DNA of 64,000 nt from positions 62,001-126,000 of the forward strand of contig NZ_QKOE01000001.1 in NCBI RefSeq assembly GCF_003226565.1. Reading direction: 5' to 3'. The notes beneath the pieces were generated by a model, which was not told the DNA's origin, made no database searches, and saw only the letters and a list, made by a program, of their open reading frames with translations. The first letter of the stretch is position 1; each line of letters opens with the position of its first letter. Source of the DNA: Parazoarcus communis SWub3 = DSM 12120. GTDB taxonomy: Bacteria; Pseudomonadota; Gammaproteobacteria; Burkholderiales; Rhodocyclaceae. Below are positions 53,789-61,925 of this stretch, in pieces. The translations under genes were made by a program, and so were the position numbers.

Positions 53789-54222
53789 CGCGGCCCCTGT
53801 TGAACACAAGGAATCAACGCTCCCGAGCACGAGCAGACGTGGTGTCGTTCAGGCCGGAAATCATCCCGAGCGCAGGGCGGATTGCCACACGCGAGCGCGT
53901 TTCAGCGGCGTTCCGGCTGGCTACGCATGTTAGGCATTACGTGTAAAAAGTCGCGTGGAGCAAGGGGCGTGAAGACTGCTAAAGATTGGTGACGGGATTC
54001 GCTGAAAGCGTCGGGTTATTCGAGGTGCCACGGTGTGTATGGAAGTGCTGTGCGGAGCCGCCTGAGCGTTGCACTCAGGTGCAGCCCGGGCTCGCTCACG
54101 AAATGTTCGGTTGCCCACATCAGACGCTCGTCCCGTGCGATAGCCAAACTCATCGGCAGCAGGCAGATAGGCAACGAAAGATCTAGAATTCAAGACTGAA
54201 TTCTGTACATTGAGATATTGCC
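53789..54222. other. Gene-free stretch before the toxin-antitoxin pair
   Basis: 434 bases with no believable gene on either strand. A lone GTTAGGC at 53929-53935 lacks a partner. The last 40 bases are AT-rich and hold the inverted repeat described next. Confidence 0.5.
54185..54204. promoter_or_regulatory. Inverted repeat, putative toxin-antitoxin operator
   Basis: AGAATTC-AAGACT-GAATTCT, a perfect 7-bp inverted repeat 18 bases before the antitoxin ATG, in an AT-rich promoter-like stretch. Autoregulation by the antitoxin is typical of such pairs; the assignment is inference. Confidence 0.6.
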
Positions 54223-54516
54223 ATGACGATTACGGCACAGGACATCGTCTCGTTGTCCACAGCCAGAGCACAGTTGTCCGAACTGGCCGAGCAGGTGAAG
54301 GCCGGCGCGGAGAAGATCATCACCAAGAACGGTGAGGGCTACGTGGCCCTGGTCGACGCACACCGGCTGGACTACTACCACCGGCTGGAGCAAGCCCATC
54401 TCCACCTATTGATGCTCAACGAAGTACGGCAGGGACTGGAGGATGTTGCCGCAGGTAGCACGCGTGACGCGCGGGAAGCACTGATGGAGCGCAGACAGGC
54501 GCGCACACGGGCGTGA
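54223..54516 (+). CDS. Phd/YefM-like antitoxin
   Basis: 97-residue protein beginning with the DNA-binding pattern of type II antitoxins: ITAQDIVSLSTARAQLSELAEQVKAGAEKIITKNGEGYVALVDAHRLD, as in Phd/YefM/RelB-like proteins. The C-terminal half (LLMLNEVRQGLEDVAAGSTRDAREALMERR) is helical and charged, suited to wrapping the toxin. Its last four bases overlap the toxin gene. It would neutralise the ParE-like toxin and repress its own promoter through the inverted repeat. Confidence 0.85.
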   Translation: MTITAQDIVSLSTARAQLSELAEQVKAGAEKIITKNGEGYVALVDAHRLDYYHRLEQAHLHLLMLNEVRQGLEDVAAGSTRDAREALMERRQARTRA

Positions 54517-54902
54517 GTACGCGGGTTGCAGTGCGGATTACCCGCAACTTCGAGCGCAACCTGGACGAGATCGAAACCTTCCTGACCCACGCGGATGTGC
54601 CCGACGCGTTCGATCGGCTGCTGGACGAACTGTCAGAACAGGTCATCCCGACGCTTGAGCGCCATCCCGACATCGGCCGGGACTACCTTATGCGTCCCAC
54701 AGACTCAATTGAAGCGCAGCTGAAGCGCGAAGCAGTGATCGGCCTCCTGAATGCCCGGGACGACTCGGGCAACATCCGTGAGTACGTGCTGAAGCACTAT
54801 CTGATCCTGTACCTGTGGCTGCCCGAGAGCCTCCACCTGCTCGCGATCCGCCATCAGCGCCAGCTCGCTTTCGACCTCGGGAGAGCGGATCCGGCGTCCT
54901 GA
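54513..54902 (+). CDS. RelE/ParE-family toxin
   Basis: 129-residue toxin: VAVRITRNFERNLDEIETFL at the N-terminus, ERHPDIGRDYL, and the ending REYVLKHYLILYLWLPESLHLLAIRHQRQLAFDL, the usual ParE/RelE strand pattern. GTG start within the antitoxin's end. Slightly longer than the common 95-110 residues. The target, ribosome or gyrase, is not readable. Downstream DNA holds only gene fragments. Confidence 0.85.
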   Translation: MSTRVAVRITRNFERNLDEIETFLTHADVPDAFDRLLDELSEQVIPTLERHPDIGRDYLMRPTDSIEAQLKREAVIGLLNARDDSGNIREYVLKHYLILYLWLPESLHLLAIRHQRQLAFDLGRADPAS

Positions 54903-55033
54903 GTCGGCTTTCCCGCAGTGAGCCAGGCCGGCAACGCGAAACGACCGTCGCCCCACAGTACCAGCGTCTCCCGGCTGCCCAGGTTGTGCCGCACGCCCTG
55001 CAGGGCCAGGGCGCTCTTGCCGCCGATCTGGGC
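54903..55033 (-). pseudogene. Remnant resembling an AbiEi-type antitoxin
   Basis: A frame directly after an in-frame TGA reads AQIGGKSALALQGVRHNL, then a short strand and RFALPAWL. This resembles the middle of AbiEi-family antitoxins (GG-x-T/S-ALxLxGxxHxL ... LPxWL). No start and no remainder are present, so it is a fragment at best. Match is from pattern memory only. Confidence 0.4.
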
Positions 55034-55059
55034 TCACGACCCGCCGTACATTGAAACAA

Positions 55060-55329
55060 TCAATGTGCTTCCACGTCGGCGGCCCGCAGCAACAGCATCT
55101 TCTTGTGCCGCTGATAGTCCGGTATCACCCGCTCCATGCGCCGCCAGAAAGCGGGGGTATGGTGCGGCTCGTGCAGGTGCACGAGTTCATGCACGACCAC
55201 GTACTCGGCAATCGGTCGCGGCAACACTTCGTCCAGGCAGCGAGTGAATTCCTTGAGCTTGACCACGAACTCCGCCCTCACCCGCTCCTCGGCCAGCACG
55301 CGCCCCCAGCGGCCGCGACGCAGCGCCAT
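55060..55329 (-). pseudogene. C-terminal fragment of a YgjP/SprT-like zinc metallopeptidase
   Basis: 89-residue open frame with the zinc site YVVVHELVHLHEPHHTPAFWRRMERVIPDY, the core of YgjP/WLM-type M48-related proteases. Whole family proteins are about 230 residues; here the N-terminal two thirds are missing. The usual RWGSC motif is altered to GRWGRV. The frame begins near a hairpin at 55351-55370. A truncated relic is more likely than a functional small enzyme. Confidence 0.65.
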
Positions 55330-55350
55330 TTTTCGTGTCGCGCTTGTGTC

Positions 55351-55370
55351 GCGCTAAAGCGATTTAGCGC
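55351..55370. repeat. Perfect hairpin
   Basis: GCGCTAAA-GCGA-TTTAGCGC, 8-bp stem, just before the metallopeptidase fragment and preceded by a doubled TGTCGCGCT. It may mark an insertion or deletion end; purpose unknown. Confidence 0.5.
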
Positions 55371-55426
55371 GGCACCGGGACGCAGTGCCAAGGGAAGCAC
55401 CCTGCCAAAACCCTTGACTCCAAAAC

Positions 55427-55455
55427 AAAAAAGCCACTCAGTGAGTGGCTTTTTT
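55427..55455 (-). terminator. Bidirectional rho-independent terminator after tRNA-Pro
   Basis: AAAAAAGCCACTCA/GTGAGTGGCTTTTTT: a 9-bp stem with A and T runs on both sides, ten bases past the tRNA 3' end. Confidence 0.88.
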
Positions 55456-55465
55456 GCGGGATTTC

Positions 55466-55542
55466 TGGTCGGGGAAAGAGGATTCGAACCTCCGGCCCCT
55501 GCGTCCCGAACGCAGTGCTCTACCAGGCTGAGCTATTCCCCG
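55466..55542 (-). tRNA. tRNA-Pro (CGG)
   Basis: 77-nt tRNA with encoded CCA. The acceptor stem is CGGGGAA/TTCCCCG, the D arm GCTC...GAGC, the anticodon stem CTGCG/CGCAG around loop TTCGGGA (anticodon CGG), and the T arm has GGTTCGAATCC. It reads proline CCG codons, common in this high-GC genome. A terminator follows. Confidence 0.97.
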
Positions 55543-55588
55543 ACACTTTTACCTGCTTGCAGCTTTCGCTGCGAAGCCAGAAAGTATA

Positions 55589-56605
55589 TCAATGTTTTCT
55601 GGCAACTGCAAAGTCCGATAATTGTAGCAATGACTCTTTAAAAAGGGAAGGGGGAAGATCAGAAATCGCTGCGATTGCGCGCTGGGACTCTTCCGCCGCG
55701 TGAGCACGGGCGACATCCAATGCGCCAGTTGCCTGGATGGCAGCCAGCACCGCAGCGAAATCGTCACGCCCCCCCTGCTCGATGGCGTTGCGGACCAGGG
55801 CTGACTGTTCCGGCGTGCCGTGCTGCATCACATGGATCAGCGGCAGGGTTGGCTTGCCCTCGGCGAGGTCGTCACCCAGATGCTTGCCGGTTTCCGACTC
55901 GTCAGCCGAGTAATCGAGCACATCGTCGATGATCTGGAAGGCCGTACCCAGATGCATGCCGAATGCGGCAAGACGGGCTTCCGTCTCGTCATCGGCGCCC
56001 GCCAGAATGCCGCCCAGGCGCGCGGCGGCCTCGAACAGCTTCGCGGTCTTGTAGCGGATCACGCGCAGATAGTCATCAATCGCAACATCGGCGTTGTGAC
56101 AGTTGAGCAACTGCAGGACTTCACCTTCGGCGATCACATTGGTCGCGTCGGACAGCACCTGCATGACCCGCATGTTGTCTACGCCGACCATCATCTGGAA
56201 GGCACGCGAGTAAAGGAAATCTCCCACCAGCACCGACGCGGCATTGCCAAAGAGGGCATTGGCCGTCTTGTTGCCACGACGAAGTTCGGACTCGTCCACC
56301 ACGTCGTCATGCAGCAGGGTGGCGGTGTGGATGAACTCGACCACGGCGGCAAGTTCGTGATGCTGGGTGCCGTGATAGCCCATTGCTCCAGCGGTATATA
56401 GCACCAGCGCCGGACGCAGGCGCTTGCCCCCGCTATGGATGATGTACTCTGCAACCTGACGGATCAGCACTACATCCGAATGAAGTCGCTGCCGGATCAC
56501 GGCATCCACCGCCTGCATGTCGGCGGCGATCGGTGCAAATAGCTGCTGGACGGACAAGACGGGTTGCTCGCGGGGAAAAAACGGGATGGTAGGTGGCGCC
56601 GACAA
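55589..56605 (-). CDS. ispB: Octaprenyl/all-trans-polyprenyl diphosphate synthase
   Basis: 338-residue trans-prenyltransferase: SGGKRLRPALVLY, first Asp-rich motif LLHDDVVDESELRRG (D-D-x-x-D), GEVLQLLNCHNAD, and second motif FQIIDDVLDYSADES. It makes the polyprenyl tail of ubiquinone. Residues about 1-16 (MSAPPTIPFFPREQPV) may be an extension; a later start near residue 30 would still leave the fold intact. The ispB neighbours rplU-rpmA are not in the window; a GDPD gene is next door. Confidence 0.93.
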   Translation of the reverse strand: MSAPPTIPFFPREQPVLSVQQLFAPIAADMQAVDAVIRQRLHSDVVLIRQVAEYIIHSGGKRLRPALVLYTAGAMGYHGTQHHELAAVVEFIHTATLLHDDVVDESELRRGNKTANALFGNAASVLVGDFLYSRAFQMMVGVDNMRVMQVLSDATNVIAEGEVLQLLNCHNADVAIDDYLRVIRYKTAKLFEAAARLGGILAGADDETEARLAAFGMHLGTAFQIIDDVLDYSADESETGKHLGDDLAEGKPTLPLIHVMQHGTPEQSALVRNAIEQGGRDDFAAVLAAIQATGALDVARAHAAEESQRAIAAISDLPPSLFKESLLQLSDFAVARKH

Positions 56606-56655
56606 GCGGCGTCAATAGCGATCGCGGGCATTCACCGCCCTTGCGTCGCACAGTA

Positions 56656-57411
56656 TCAAGCAGTCATGATGACACTATCAAGCACGACATCGGGCCGGTC
56701 GGTGATCACGCTATCCACGCCCCAGCGACGCAGACGCGTCGCAAGCACTGGGTCGTTCTCGGTGTAAGCCGCCACCCGATAGCCGGCATCACGCAACTGG
56801 GCCACCGTCGCGGCGCTGAGGTAGCGGGTATCCGCGTGGATGGCATCGACCTGCAGCGCGCCCGCCCTGGTGCCCCAGTCCTCGGGCAGCTCGCCGAACA
56901 GCAAGCCGTACTGGAAGTCCGGGCAGACTGCCCGGGCCGCAGCCAGGGAGGACTCGGAGAACGAGGACAGCACGAGGCCCGTCAGTGCGTCAGCAAAGCC
57001 TTGCAGCAGCGTTTCAACCACCACACGTCCGGTGTCGACATCGTGACCGGTCGCCGGTTTGATCTCGAGATTGACGGCAAGCCCAAGGCTGGCGCAACGC
57101 TCGAGCGTCTCGACCAGGGTCGGCAGGCGCTCGCCTGCGAAGGCTGGACCGCGCCAGGCGCCTGCATCCAGCCTTCGCAGCTCGGCCAGGCTCAACGCCG
57201 ACACGCAGCCACGACCATCGGTCGTGCGGTCGACGGTTTCGTCATGAATCACGACCGGTACGCCATCGGCGCTGAGCATGACATCGAACTCGACACCACG
57301 ACACCCCAGCGCTGCGGCGACACTCAAGCCAGCGAGCGTGTTCTCAGGCGCCAGCGCGCCACCACAGCGATGCGCAAGCACAGCAGGCAGTGGCCAGGCG
57401 ACAGCGGACAT
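56656..57411 (-). CDS. Glycerophosphodiester phosphodiesterase
   Basis: 251-residue GDPD with the TIM-barrel signature: AHRCGGALAPENTLAG (catalytic His), VEFDVMLSADGVPVVIHDETVDRTTDG, and LAVNLEIKPATG with later Glu. It hydrolyses glycerophosphodiesters to glycerol-3-phosphate and an alcohol. No signal peptide; cytoplasmic, UgpQ-like. ATG 57411 was chosen over an upstream open frame because the fold begins there. Thirteen bases after the solute-binding protein gene, as in ugp operons. Confidence 0.9.
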   Translation of the reverse strand: MSAVAWPLPAVLAHRCGGALAPENTLAGLSVAAALGCRGVEFDVMLSADGVPVVIHDETVDRTTDGRGCVSALSLAELRRLDAGAWRGPAFAGERLPTLVETLERCASLGLAVNLEIKPATGHDVDTGRVVVETLLQGFADALTGLVLSSFSESSLAAARAVCPDFQYGLLFGELPEDWGTRAGALQVDAIHADTRYLSAATVAQLRDAGYRVAAYTENDPVLATRLRRWGVDSVITDRPDVVLDSVIMTA

Positions 57412-57424
57412 CACGACGCCCGGA

Positions 57425-58705
57425 TCAACCGCCCGACGCGCGGGTGACGGCGTTGTCGAGCGCCTCCTTGGCGGCCTTGCGATCAGCCCAGACCGCTGCC
57501 AGTTCTTCGTCGAGGATGCGCCGCACGCTCGCACGCTCAACCACCGGCTGGGACGACGAATCACCGGTCACCGGCTTGTTGGTAAGCTGCCCCACGGCGA
57601 CCCGGATGTTTTCCAGGTCTTCACCCAGCAGATCGCTTTGCGAGGCCAGCAGTCCGGCACGGTTCAACGGCAGGTAGCCAGTCGCACGCTGCCAGGCCAC
57701 CTGGTTTTCCGGCTGCAGCCAGAAGCTGATGAAACGCGCCACGCCGGTGTACTCGCCGGCCTTCTTGCCTGCGGAGACCCACAGCGCAGGGCCATCGGCC
57801 AGCGTGTTCTGTGGCGCCCCCGGGAAGTCTTCGTGGTAAGGCAGGCGGGTTACACCGACATCGACCGTTCCCTTGCGGCGGAAGTCGGTCCAGCTCGCGG
57901 AGGGTGCAGCGATCACCGCGCAATCCCCGTTGGCAAAACGCTGTTCGGCCTCGTCACCCTTGTCGAACACCTGCAGGTAACGCGCACGGTGCCAGCTGGC
58001 CATCATCGCCACATGCTTGACCTGGAACATGCCGTTGAATGACGGCGCCTGGACCTTGCCCCGCAGCGCGGAAACAGGCTCGTTATGCCACGCGCTGAGG
58101 TTCTCCACCATGATGCGGCCCGGCTCGGACACGGTGTAGGGGCAGGTATGCCCCGTATCCGCAAGACGACCCAGCACGTTCTGAAGATCGAACCAGGTTG
58201 CCACCGAGGTTGCATCCGGGTTCATGCCGGCGCGGCGCAGGGCATCGCGATTGACGAACAACACCGGGGTCGACAGGCCGACTGGCAGGGCCAGCAACTG
58301 CCCTTTCGCGTCAACCGGCGTACGCGTCATCATCGCCGGCGCCCGCAAGGTCTGCAGCGGCACCTTCGCTTCCTTCATCAAGGCATGCAGCGGCTTGTAG
58401 CGCGGCTTGCCAGCGAGGAAGCTTTCTTCGTCATCACCCTCGAGAATCATCAGGTGCGGTGCATTGGCGGCACGCCAGTCGTGCTCGGCCAAGGTGACGC
58501 GGTATTCCTTGCTCTGTGCGTTGAAACGGTTCACCAACTCGCCCAGGGCTTCGGCACGCTCTGCCGGCAGGCGATGGAAAAGTTCGATCTGCTGCACCAC
58601 GACCGGCTTTGCGGTCGAGGCAAGAACCGACGCGGAAGAGATCAGGCAAAGGCCGCCAAGGGTCAGCGCCCGGCGTACGGATGCGGAAAAAATGGAAGAC
58701 AGCAT
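57425..58705 (-). CDS. Extracellular solute-binding protein, family 1 (UgpB-like)
   Basis: 426-residue periplasmic binding protein with a signal peptide (ASVRRALTLGGLCLISSASVLA). Features of UgpB/maltose-type proteins: VVQQIELFHRLPAERAEALGELVNRFNAQ, LPVGLSTPVLFVNRDALRRAG, and YTGVARFISFWLQPENQVAWQRATGYLPLNRAG. With the GDPD behind it, a glycerophosphodiester or glycerol-3-phosphate ligand is likely. No UgpA/E/C permease or ATPase genes are seen here; they may lie elsewhere. Confidence 0.87.
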   Translation of the reverse strand: MLSSIFSASVRRALTLGGLCLISSASVLASTAKPVVVQQIELFHRLPAERAEALGELVNRFNAQSKEYRVTLAEHDWRAANAPHLMILEGDDEESFLAGKPRYKPLHALMKEAKVPLQTLRAPAMMTRTPVDAKGQLLALPVGLSTPVLFVNRDALRRAGMNPDATSVATWFDLQNVLGRLADTGHTCPYTVSEPGRIMVENLSAWHNEPVSALRGKVQAPSFNGMFQVKHVAMMASWHRARYLQVFDKGDEAEQRFANGDCAVIAAPSASWTDFRRKGTVDVGVTRLPYHEDFPGAPQNTLADGPALWVSAGKKAGEYTGVARFISFWLQPENQVAWQRATGYLPLNRAGLLASQSDLLGEDLENIRVAVGQLTNKPVTGDSSSQPVVERASVRRILDEELAAVWADRKAAKEALDNAVTRASGG

Positions 58706-58945
58706 GGGTGGCACGACTCTCGAATGAAGGGGCAATATTGGCCGGCAGCGGCGAGATTCCACACCTGCCGGATCACTGCGAAGTATAGAGCGCCACAGGC
58801 GCCATGTGCTTGAACACAAGGTGTATCTTTGTATGCCCGCGCCAGGTCCGGCAGCTCCCGCACCCAGGATCTGCAACGCAGACCATCAAGATTTCCGTTG
58901 CTTTGACGTTAAGCTGATTACGCCCTACACATCTGGCCCTGCATC

Positions 58946-59329
58946 ATGCGCCCACGCCTACGAACCCTGCTGCTGTGCCTCCTGCTGCCCGTGCTCAGCG
59001 GATGCGACGCCCTGCTCGAAGCCCTGGAGATTCCCAACCCGGCCAAGGATGCCGCCAAGGTCGAAGCCGAAGGTCAGGCCATCGGTAGTGCCTGCCGTCA
59101 TGCCGGACGCTCGCTGGAGGACTGCTACATCCTCAACCCGGAGGCCCAGAAGGCGGCGGTGTTTGCCGGCTGGCGCGCCATGAATGACTACATGATGGAA
59201 CACAAGCTCGATGTCGTTCCATCCCAGCTTCCAGCGCACCCAAGCAAGCCGGCACCGGCGCCGGCCGAGCCAGAACACAAGTCCGAGCCCGCCGCCGAGC
59301 CCGCACGCACCCGCCCGGCAGGGCGCTGA
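58946..59329 (+). CDS. Small lipoprotein of unknown function
   Basis: 127-residue lipoprotein: signal LRTLLLCLLLPVLSGCDALL with a lipobox LSGC. The middle part (SACRHAGRSLEDCYILNPEAQKAAVFAGWRAMNDYMMEHKLDVV) has two Cys that could pair. The C-terminal quarter is Pro/Ala/Glu-rich and low complexity. The pattern recurs in betaproteobacterial hypothetical lipoproteins. No partner is evident; it is divergent from the solute-binding protein gene, 240 bases away. Confidence 0.75.
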   Translation: MRPRLRTLLLCLLLPVLSGCDALLEALEIPNPAKDAAKVEAEGQAIGSACRHAGRSLEDCYILNPEAQKAAVFAGWRAMNDYMMEHKLDVVPSQLPAHPSKPAPAPAEPEHKSEPAAEPARTRPAGR

Positions 59330-59385
59330 CGGGCGATCCGGCAACGGCAGCAAGCTCGACAGTCATGTGGCCACCGCCGCCCAGC

Positions 59386-59406
59386 CCGGCAGGATCAACC
59401 TGCCGG
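59386..59406. repeat. Hairpin between convergent genes
   Basis: CCGGCAGG-ATCAA-CCTGCCGG, perfect 8-bp stem without a T run, between the lipoprotein and tas stop codons. Possible weak bidirectional terminator. Confidence 0.45.
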
Positions 59407-59452
59407 CCGGACCTGACATGATCACACAAGCACCGTCACCCCGCCCCGCCGC

Positions 59453-60505
59453 TCAGGGCGCAGGGTTGCTGTAGCGCAGATGAATCCGGTCGATCGCCTC
59501 CAGCGCATCGGCCGACAGCGTGACCACCCAGGCATCCAGATTCTGGGCAAGTTGCGCACGCGTACTGGCGCCGATGATGGTGCTGGCAACACACCCCCGC
59601 CGATAGACGAAGGCCAGCGCCAGCTGCACCGGCGTCAGCCCGAGAGACTGCGCCAGCGCCACATATGCAGCGACGGCCGGCTGCACATTCTCCTTACTGT
59701 AGCGCTGGCCAAATCCTTCGAACTCGGTCAGACGGCCGGCCGCCACCGGGTTGGCCAGATACTTGCCGGAAAGATGCCCGAAGGCCAGCGGAGAGTACGC
59801 CAGCAAGCTGACCTGCTCGCGGTGACAGACCTCGGCCAGCCCGTACTCGAACACCCGGTTCAGCAGGTTGTAGGCGTTCTGGATCGACACGACCCTGGGC
59901 AGGTCAAATTCGCGGGCACAACGGACAAACTCCATGACCCCCCAGGGGTGTTCGTTCGACAGGCCGACGTGGCGCACCTTGCCTTCTGCAACCAGTTCTG
60001 CCAGCGCCTCGAGCTGCGCACGGATCGGGGTACACACCCGCTCCTTGTCCGGATCGTATTGCCATTGGCCGAACATCGGCTGGTTGCGCTCCGGCCAGTG
60101 CAACTGGTACAGGTCGATGTAATCGGTCTGCAAGCGGCGCAGACTGCCTTCGACGGCAGCGCGGATATTGGCGCGGTCCAGGGCCAGCGGCCCGTTGCGG
60201 ATCCAGCCCAGGCTTCGTGCCGGTCCGGCGACCTTGCTCGCCAGCACGATGCGCTCGCGCGCCTGCCGACGCAGCCAGGTGCCGACGATGGTCTCGGTTG
60301 CACCATAGGTCTCGGCGCGCGGCGGCACCGCGTACATCTCTGCGGTGTCGATGAAGTTGATCCCGCGCTCGAACGCCATGTCGAGCTGCGAGTGCGCATC
60401 GGCCTGATCGGTCTGCTGACCGAATGTCATCGTCCCCAGGCACACGGCCGACACCTCCGGCCCCTGCTGGCCCAGGCTGCGGTAGATCATGCTGCTGTCG
60501 CTCAT
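59453..60505 (-). CDS. tas: Aldo/keto reductase, Tas-like
   Basis: 350-residue NADP-dependent aldo/keto reductase of the Tas/YghZ group: CLGTMTFGQQTDQADAHSQLDMAFERGINFIDTAEMY with catalytic Asp and Tyr, then RIVLASKVAG, and the His-like ring at LYQLHWPERNQPMFGQW, and SPLAFGHLSGKY. The MYAVPPRAETYG and WPERNQP strings are characteristic of Tas. Substrate not known in vivo. Its start is 92 bases from that of the divergent rlmM. Confidence 0.9.
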   Translation of the reverse strand: MSDSSMIYRSLGQQGPEVSAVCLGTMTFGQQTDQADAHSQLDMAFERGINFIDTAEMYAVPPRAETYGATETIVGTWLRRQARERIVLASKVAGPARSLGWIRNGPLALDRANIRAAVEGSLRRLQTDYIDLYQLHWPERNQPMFGQWQYDPDKERVCTPIRAQLEALAELVAEGKVRHVGLSNEHPWGVMEFVRCAREFDLPRVVSIQNAYNLLNRVFEYGLAEVCHREQVSLLAYSPLAFGHLSGKYLANPVAAGRLTEFEGFGQRYSKENVQPAVAAYVALAQSLGLTPVQLALAFVYRRGCVASTIIGASTRAQLAQNLDAWVVTLSADALEAIDRIHLRYSNPAP

Positions 60506-60596
60506 CAGCGATTCTCCTGTTGATTCATGCCTATACGACTTATCATGCGTCGCTTCGCCTCAAAATGATACTTCAGCGCGCAAGCGTACCCTGCCC

Positions 60597-61691
60597 ATGT
60601 CAGACGCCAATCCCAATTCCAGCCTTGCCGTTTCCGGCCTGCTTGCCTACTGCCGTGCCGGCTTCGAGAAGGAGCTGGCGGCCGAACTCGACGACATTGC
60701 CGCCGACGCCGGCCTGATCGGCTTCGTCCGCACCGAACCCAACACGGGCTTTGCGGTGTTCGAATCCTTCGAACCCGTTCCGGTGTCCTCGCTGGGCGAG
60801 CACACCGACTGGCGCAAGCCGGTGTTCGCCCGCCAGTTGCTGCCGTGGTTTGCCCGCGTTGACGACCTGCCCGAGCGCGACCGCGCCACCCCCATCGTCG
60901 AAGCCGTCAAGGCCACCGGGCAACGCTTCTCCGGTGTCGTACTGGAAACGCCCGACACTGACGTGGCCAAGCAGCAGTCGGGCTTTTGCAAGCGCTTCAC
61001 CGAGCCGCTGTCCAAGGCGCTGGAAAAAGCGGGGCGTCTGCGCTCCAGCCGCACCGGCCTGCCGCAGTTGCACGTATTGTTCACCAGCCCGACCACGGTG
61101 TGGCTGGCCTCCGGCCTGGCCGGCCAGTGCGCGCCCTGGCCGATGGGCATCCCGCGCCTGCGCATGCCGTCCAACGCCCCCAGCCGCTCGACCCTCAAGC
61201 TGGCCGAGGCATTGATGACCCTGCTCTCGGACCAGGAGCGCGAGGAGCTGATGCGTGCCGGCCAGCGTGCGGTCGACCTCGGCGCGGCCCCTGGGGGCTG
61301 GACCTGGCAGCTGGCCAACCGAGGCCTGCGCGTCACCGCAGTGGATAACGGCCCGCTGCGCGACAGCGTGATGGCCACTGAAATGGTCGAGCATGTCCGT
61401 GCCGACGGCTTCACCTGGCGGCCACAACGTGCGGTGGACTGGATGGTGTGCGACATGGTGGAACAGCCCAGCCGCATCGCCTCGCTGATGGCCGAGTGGG
61501 TTGCGACCGGCAAGTGCCGCCACACCATCTTCAACCTGAAGCTGCCGATGAAGCGCCGCCTGGACGCCGTCGAGCAGTGCCGCATCCTGATCCAGAAGCG
61601 GCTGGCCAGCATCGGCCCTTACGACCTTCGCATCAAGCAGCTCTACCACGACCGCGAGGAAGTCACCGCCTATCTGGCGCTGAAGCGCTGA
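60597..61691 (+). CDS. rlmM: 23S rRNA (cytidine-2498)-2'-O-methyltransferase
   Basis: 364-residue RlmM: N-terminal THUMP-like region (LLAYCRAGFEKELAAEL, GFCKRFTEPLSKAL), then the methyltransferase with SAM site DLGAAPGGWTWQLANRG and catalytic KDKE-type residues (VDWMVCDMVEQP, KLPMKRR). The frame is open upstream to 60489, but ATG 60597 starts just at the conserved region. Length and order fit the family well. Confidence 0.95.
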   Translation: MSDANPNSSLAVSGLLAYCRAGFEKELAAELDDIAADAGLIGFVRTEPNTGFAVFESFEPVPVSSLGEHTDWRKPVFARQLLPWFARVDDLPERDRATPIVEAVKATGQRFSGVVLETPDTDVAKQQSGFCKRFTEPLSKALEKAGRLRSSRTGLPQLHVLFTSPTTVWLASGLAGQCAPWPMGIPRLRMPSNAPSRSTLKLAEALMTLLSDQEREELMRAGQRAVDLGAAPGGWTWQLANRGLRVTAVDNGPLRDSVMATEMVEHVRADGFTWRPQRAVDWMVCDMVEQPSRIASLMAEWVATGKCRHTIFNLKLPMKRRLDAVEQCRILIQKRLASIGPYDLRIKQLYHDREEVTAYLALKR

Positions 61692-61699
61692 GTGAGATC

Positions 61700-61742
61700 G
61701 CGCGCAATCGCGCCAGGGGGCGCGCCCCGCATGATTGCGCGC
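61700..61742 (+). terminator. Long hairpin after rlmM
   Basis: Perfect 10-bp stem GCGCGCAATC/GATTGCGCGC enclosing a 12-bp palindrome GGGGCGCGCCCC. No T run; likely ends or slows rlmM transcription. Confidence 0.55.
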
Positions 61743-61783
61743 ACACGGAAGCACTTGTCACGAAAAGCCTTTCGACCTGAGTG

Positions 61784-61789
61784 TATAAT
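61784..61789 (+). promoter_or_regulatory. Putative rhlE -10 element
   Basis: A consensus TATAAT 137 bases before the rhlE ATG. No good -35 at 16-18 bp; TTGTCA at 61755-61760 is 23 bp away. The resulting leader would be about 130 nt. Confidence 0.55.
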
Positions 61790-61925
61790 GTCGGCTTTTA
61801 TCAGTATCCGGCCTGCCCGCCGGCACGAGACCCGCCCGGGACTCATCCCCGGTGCATGATCCATCGATCGCCGTGAGCGATCTCAACGCGACGTGACGGC
61901 AGGCGACCCAACCAGAAAGGCGCCC

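Noticed and set aside
53925-53940. GTTAGGC, resembling an integron attC core site
   Set aside because: No complementary inverse core site within 60-150 bases and no integron integrase; a 7-mer is expected by chance.
55051-55641. 196-codon + strand frame over the tRNA region
   Set aside because: It reads through the antisense of tRNA-Pro and a terminator; typical false ORF at tRNA loci.
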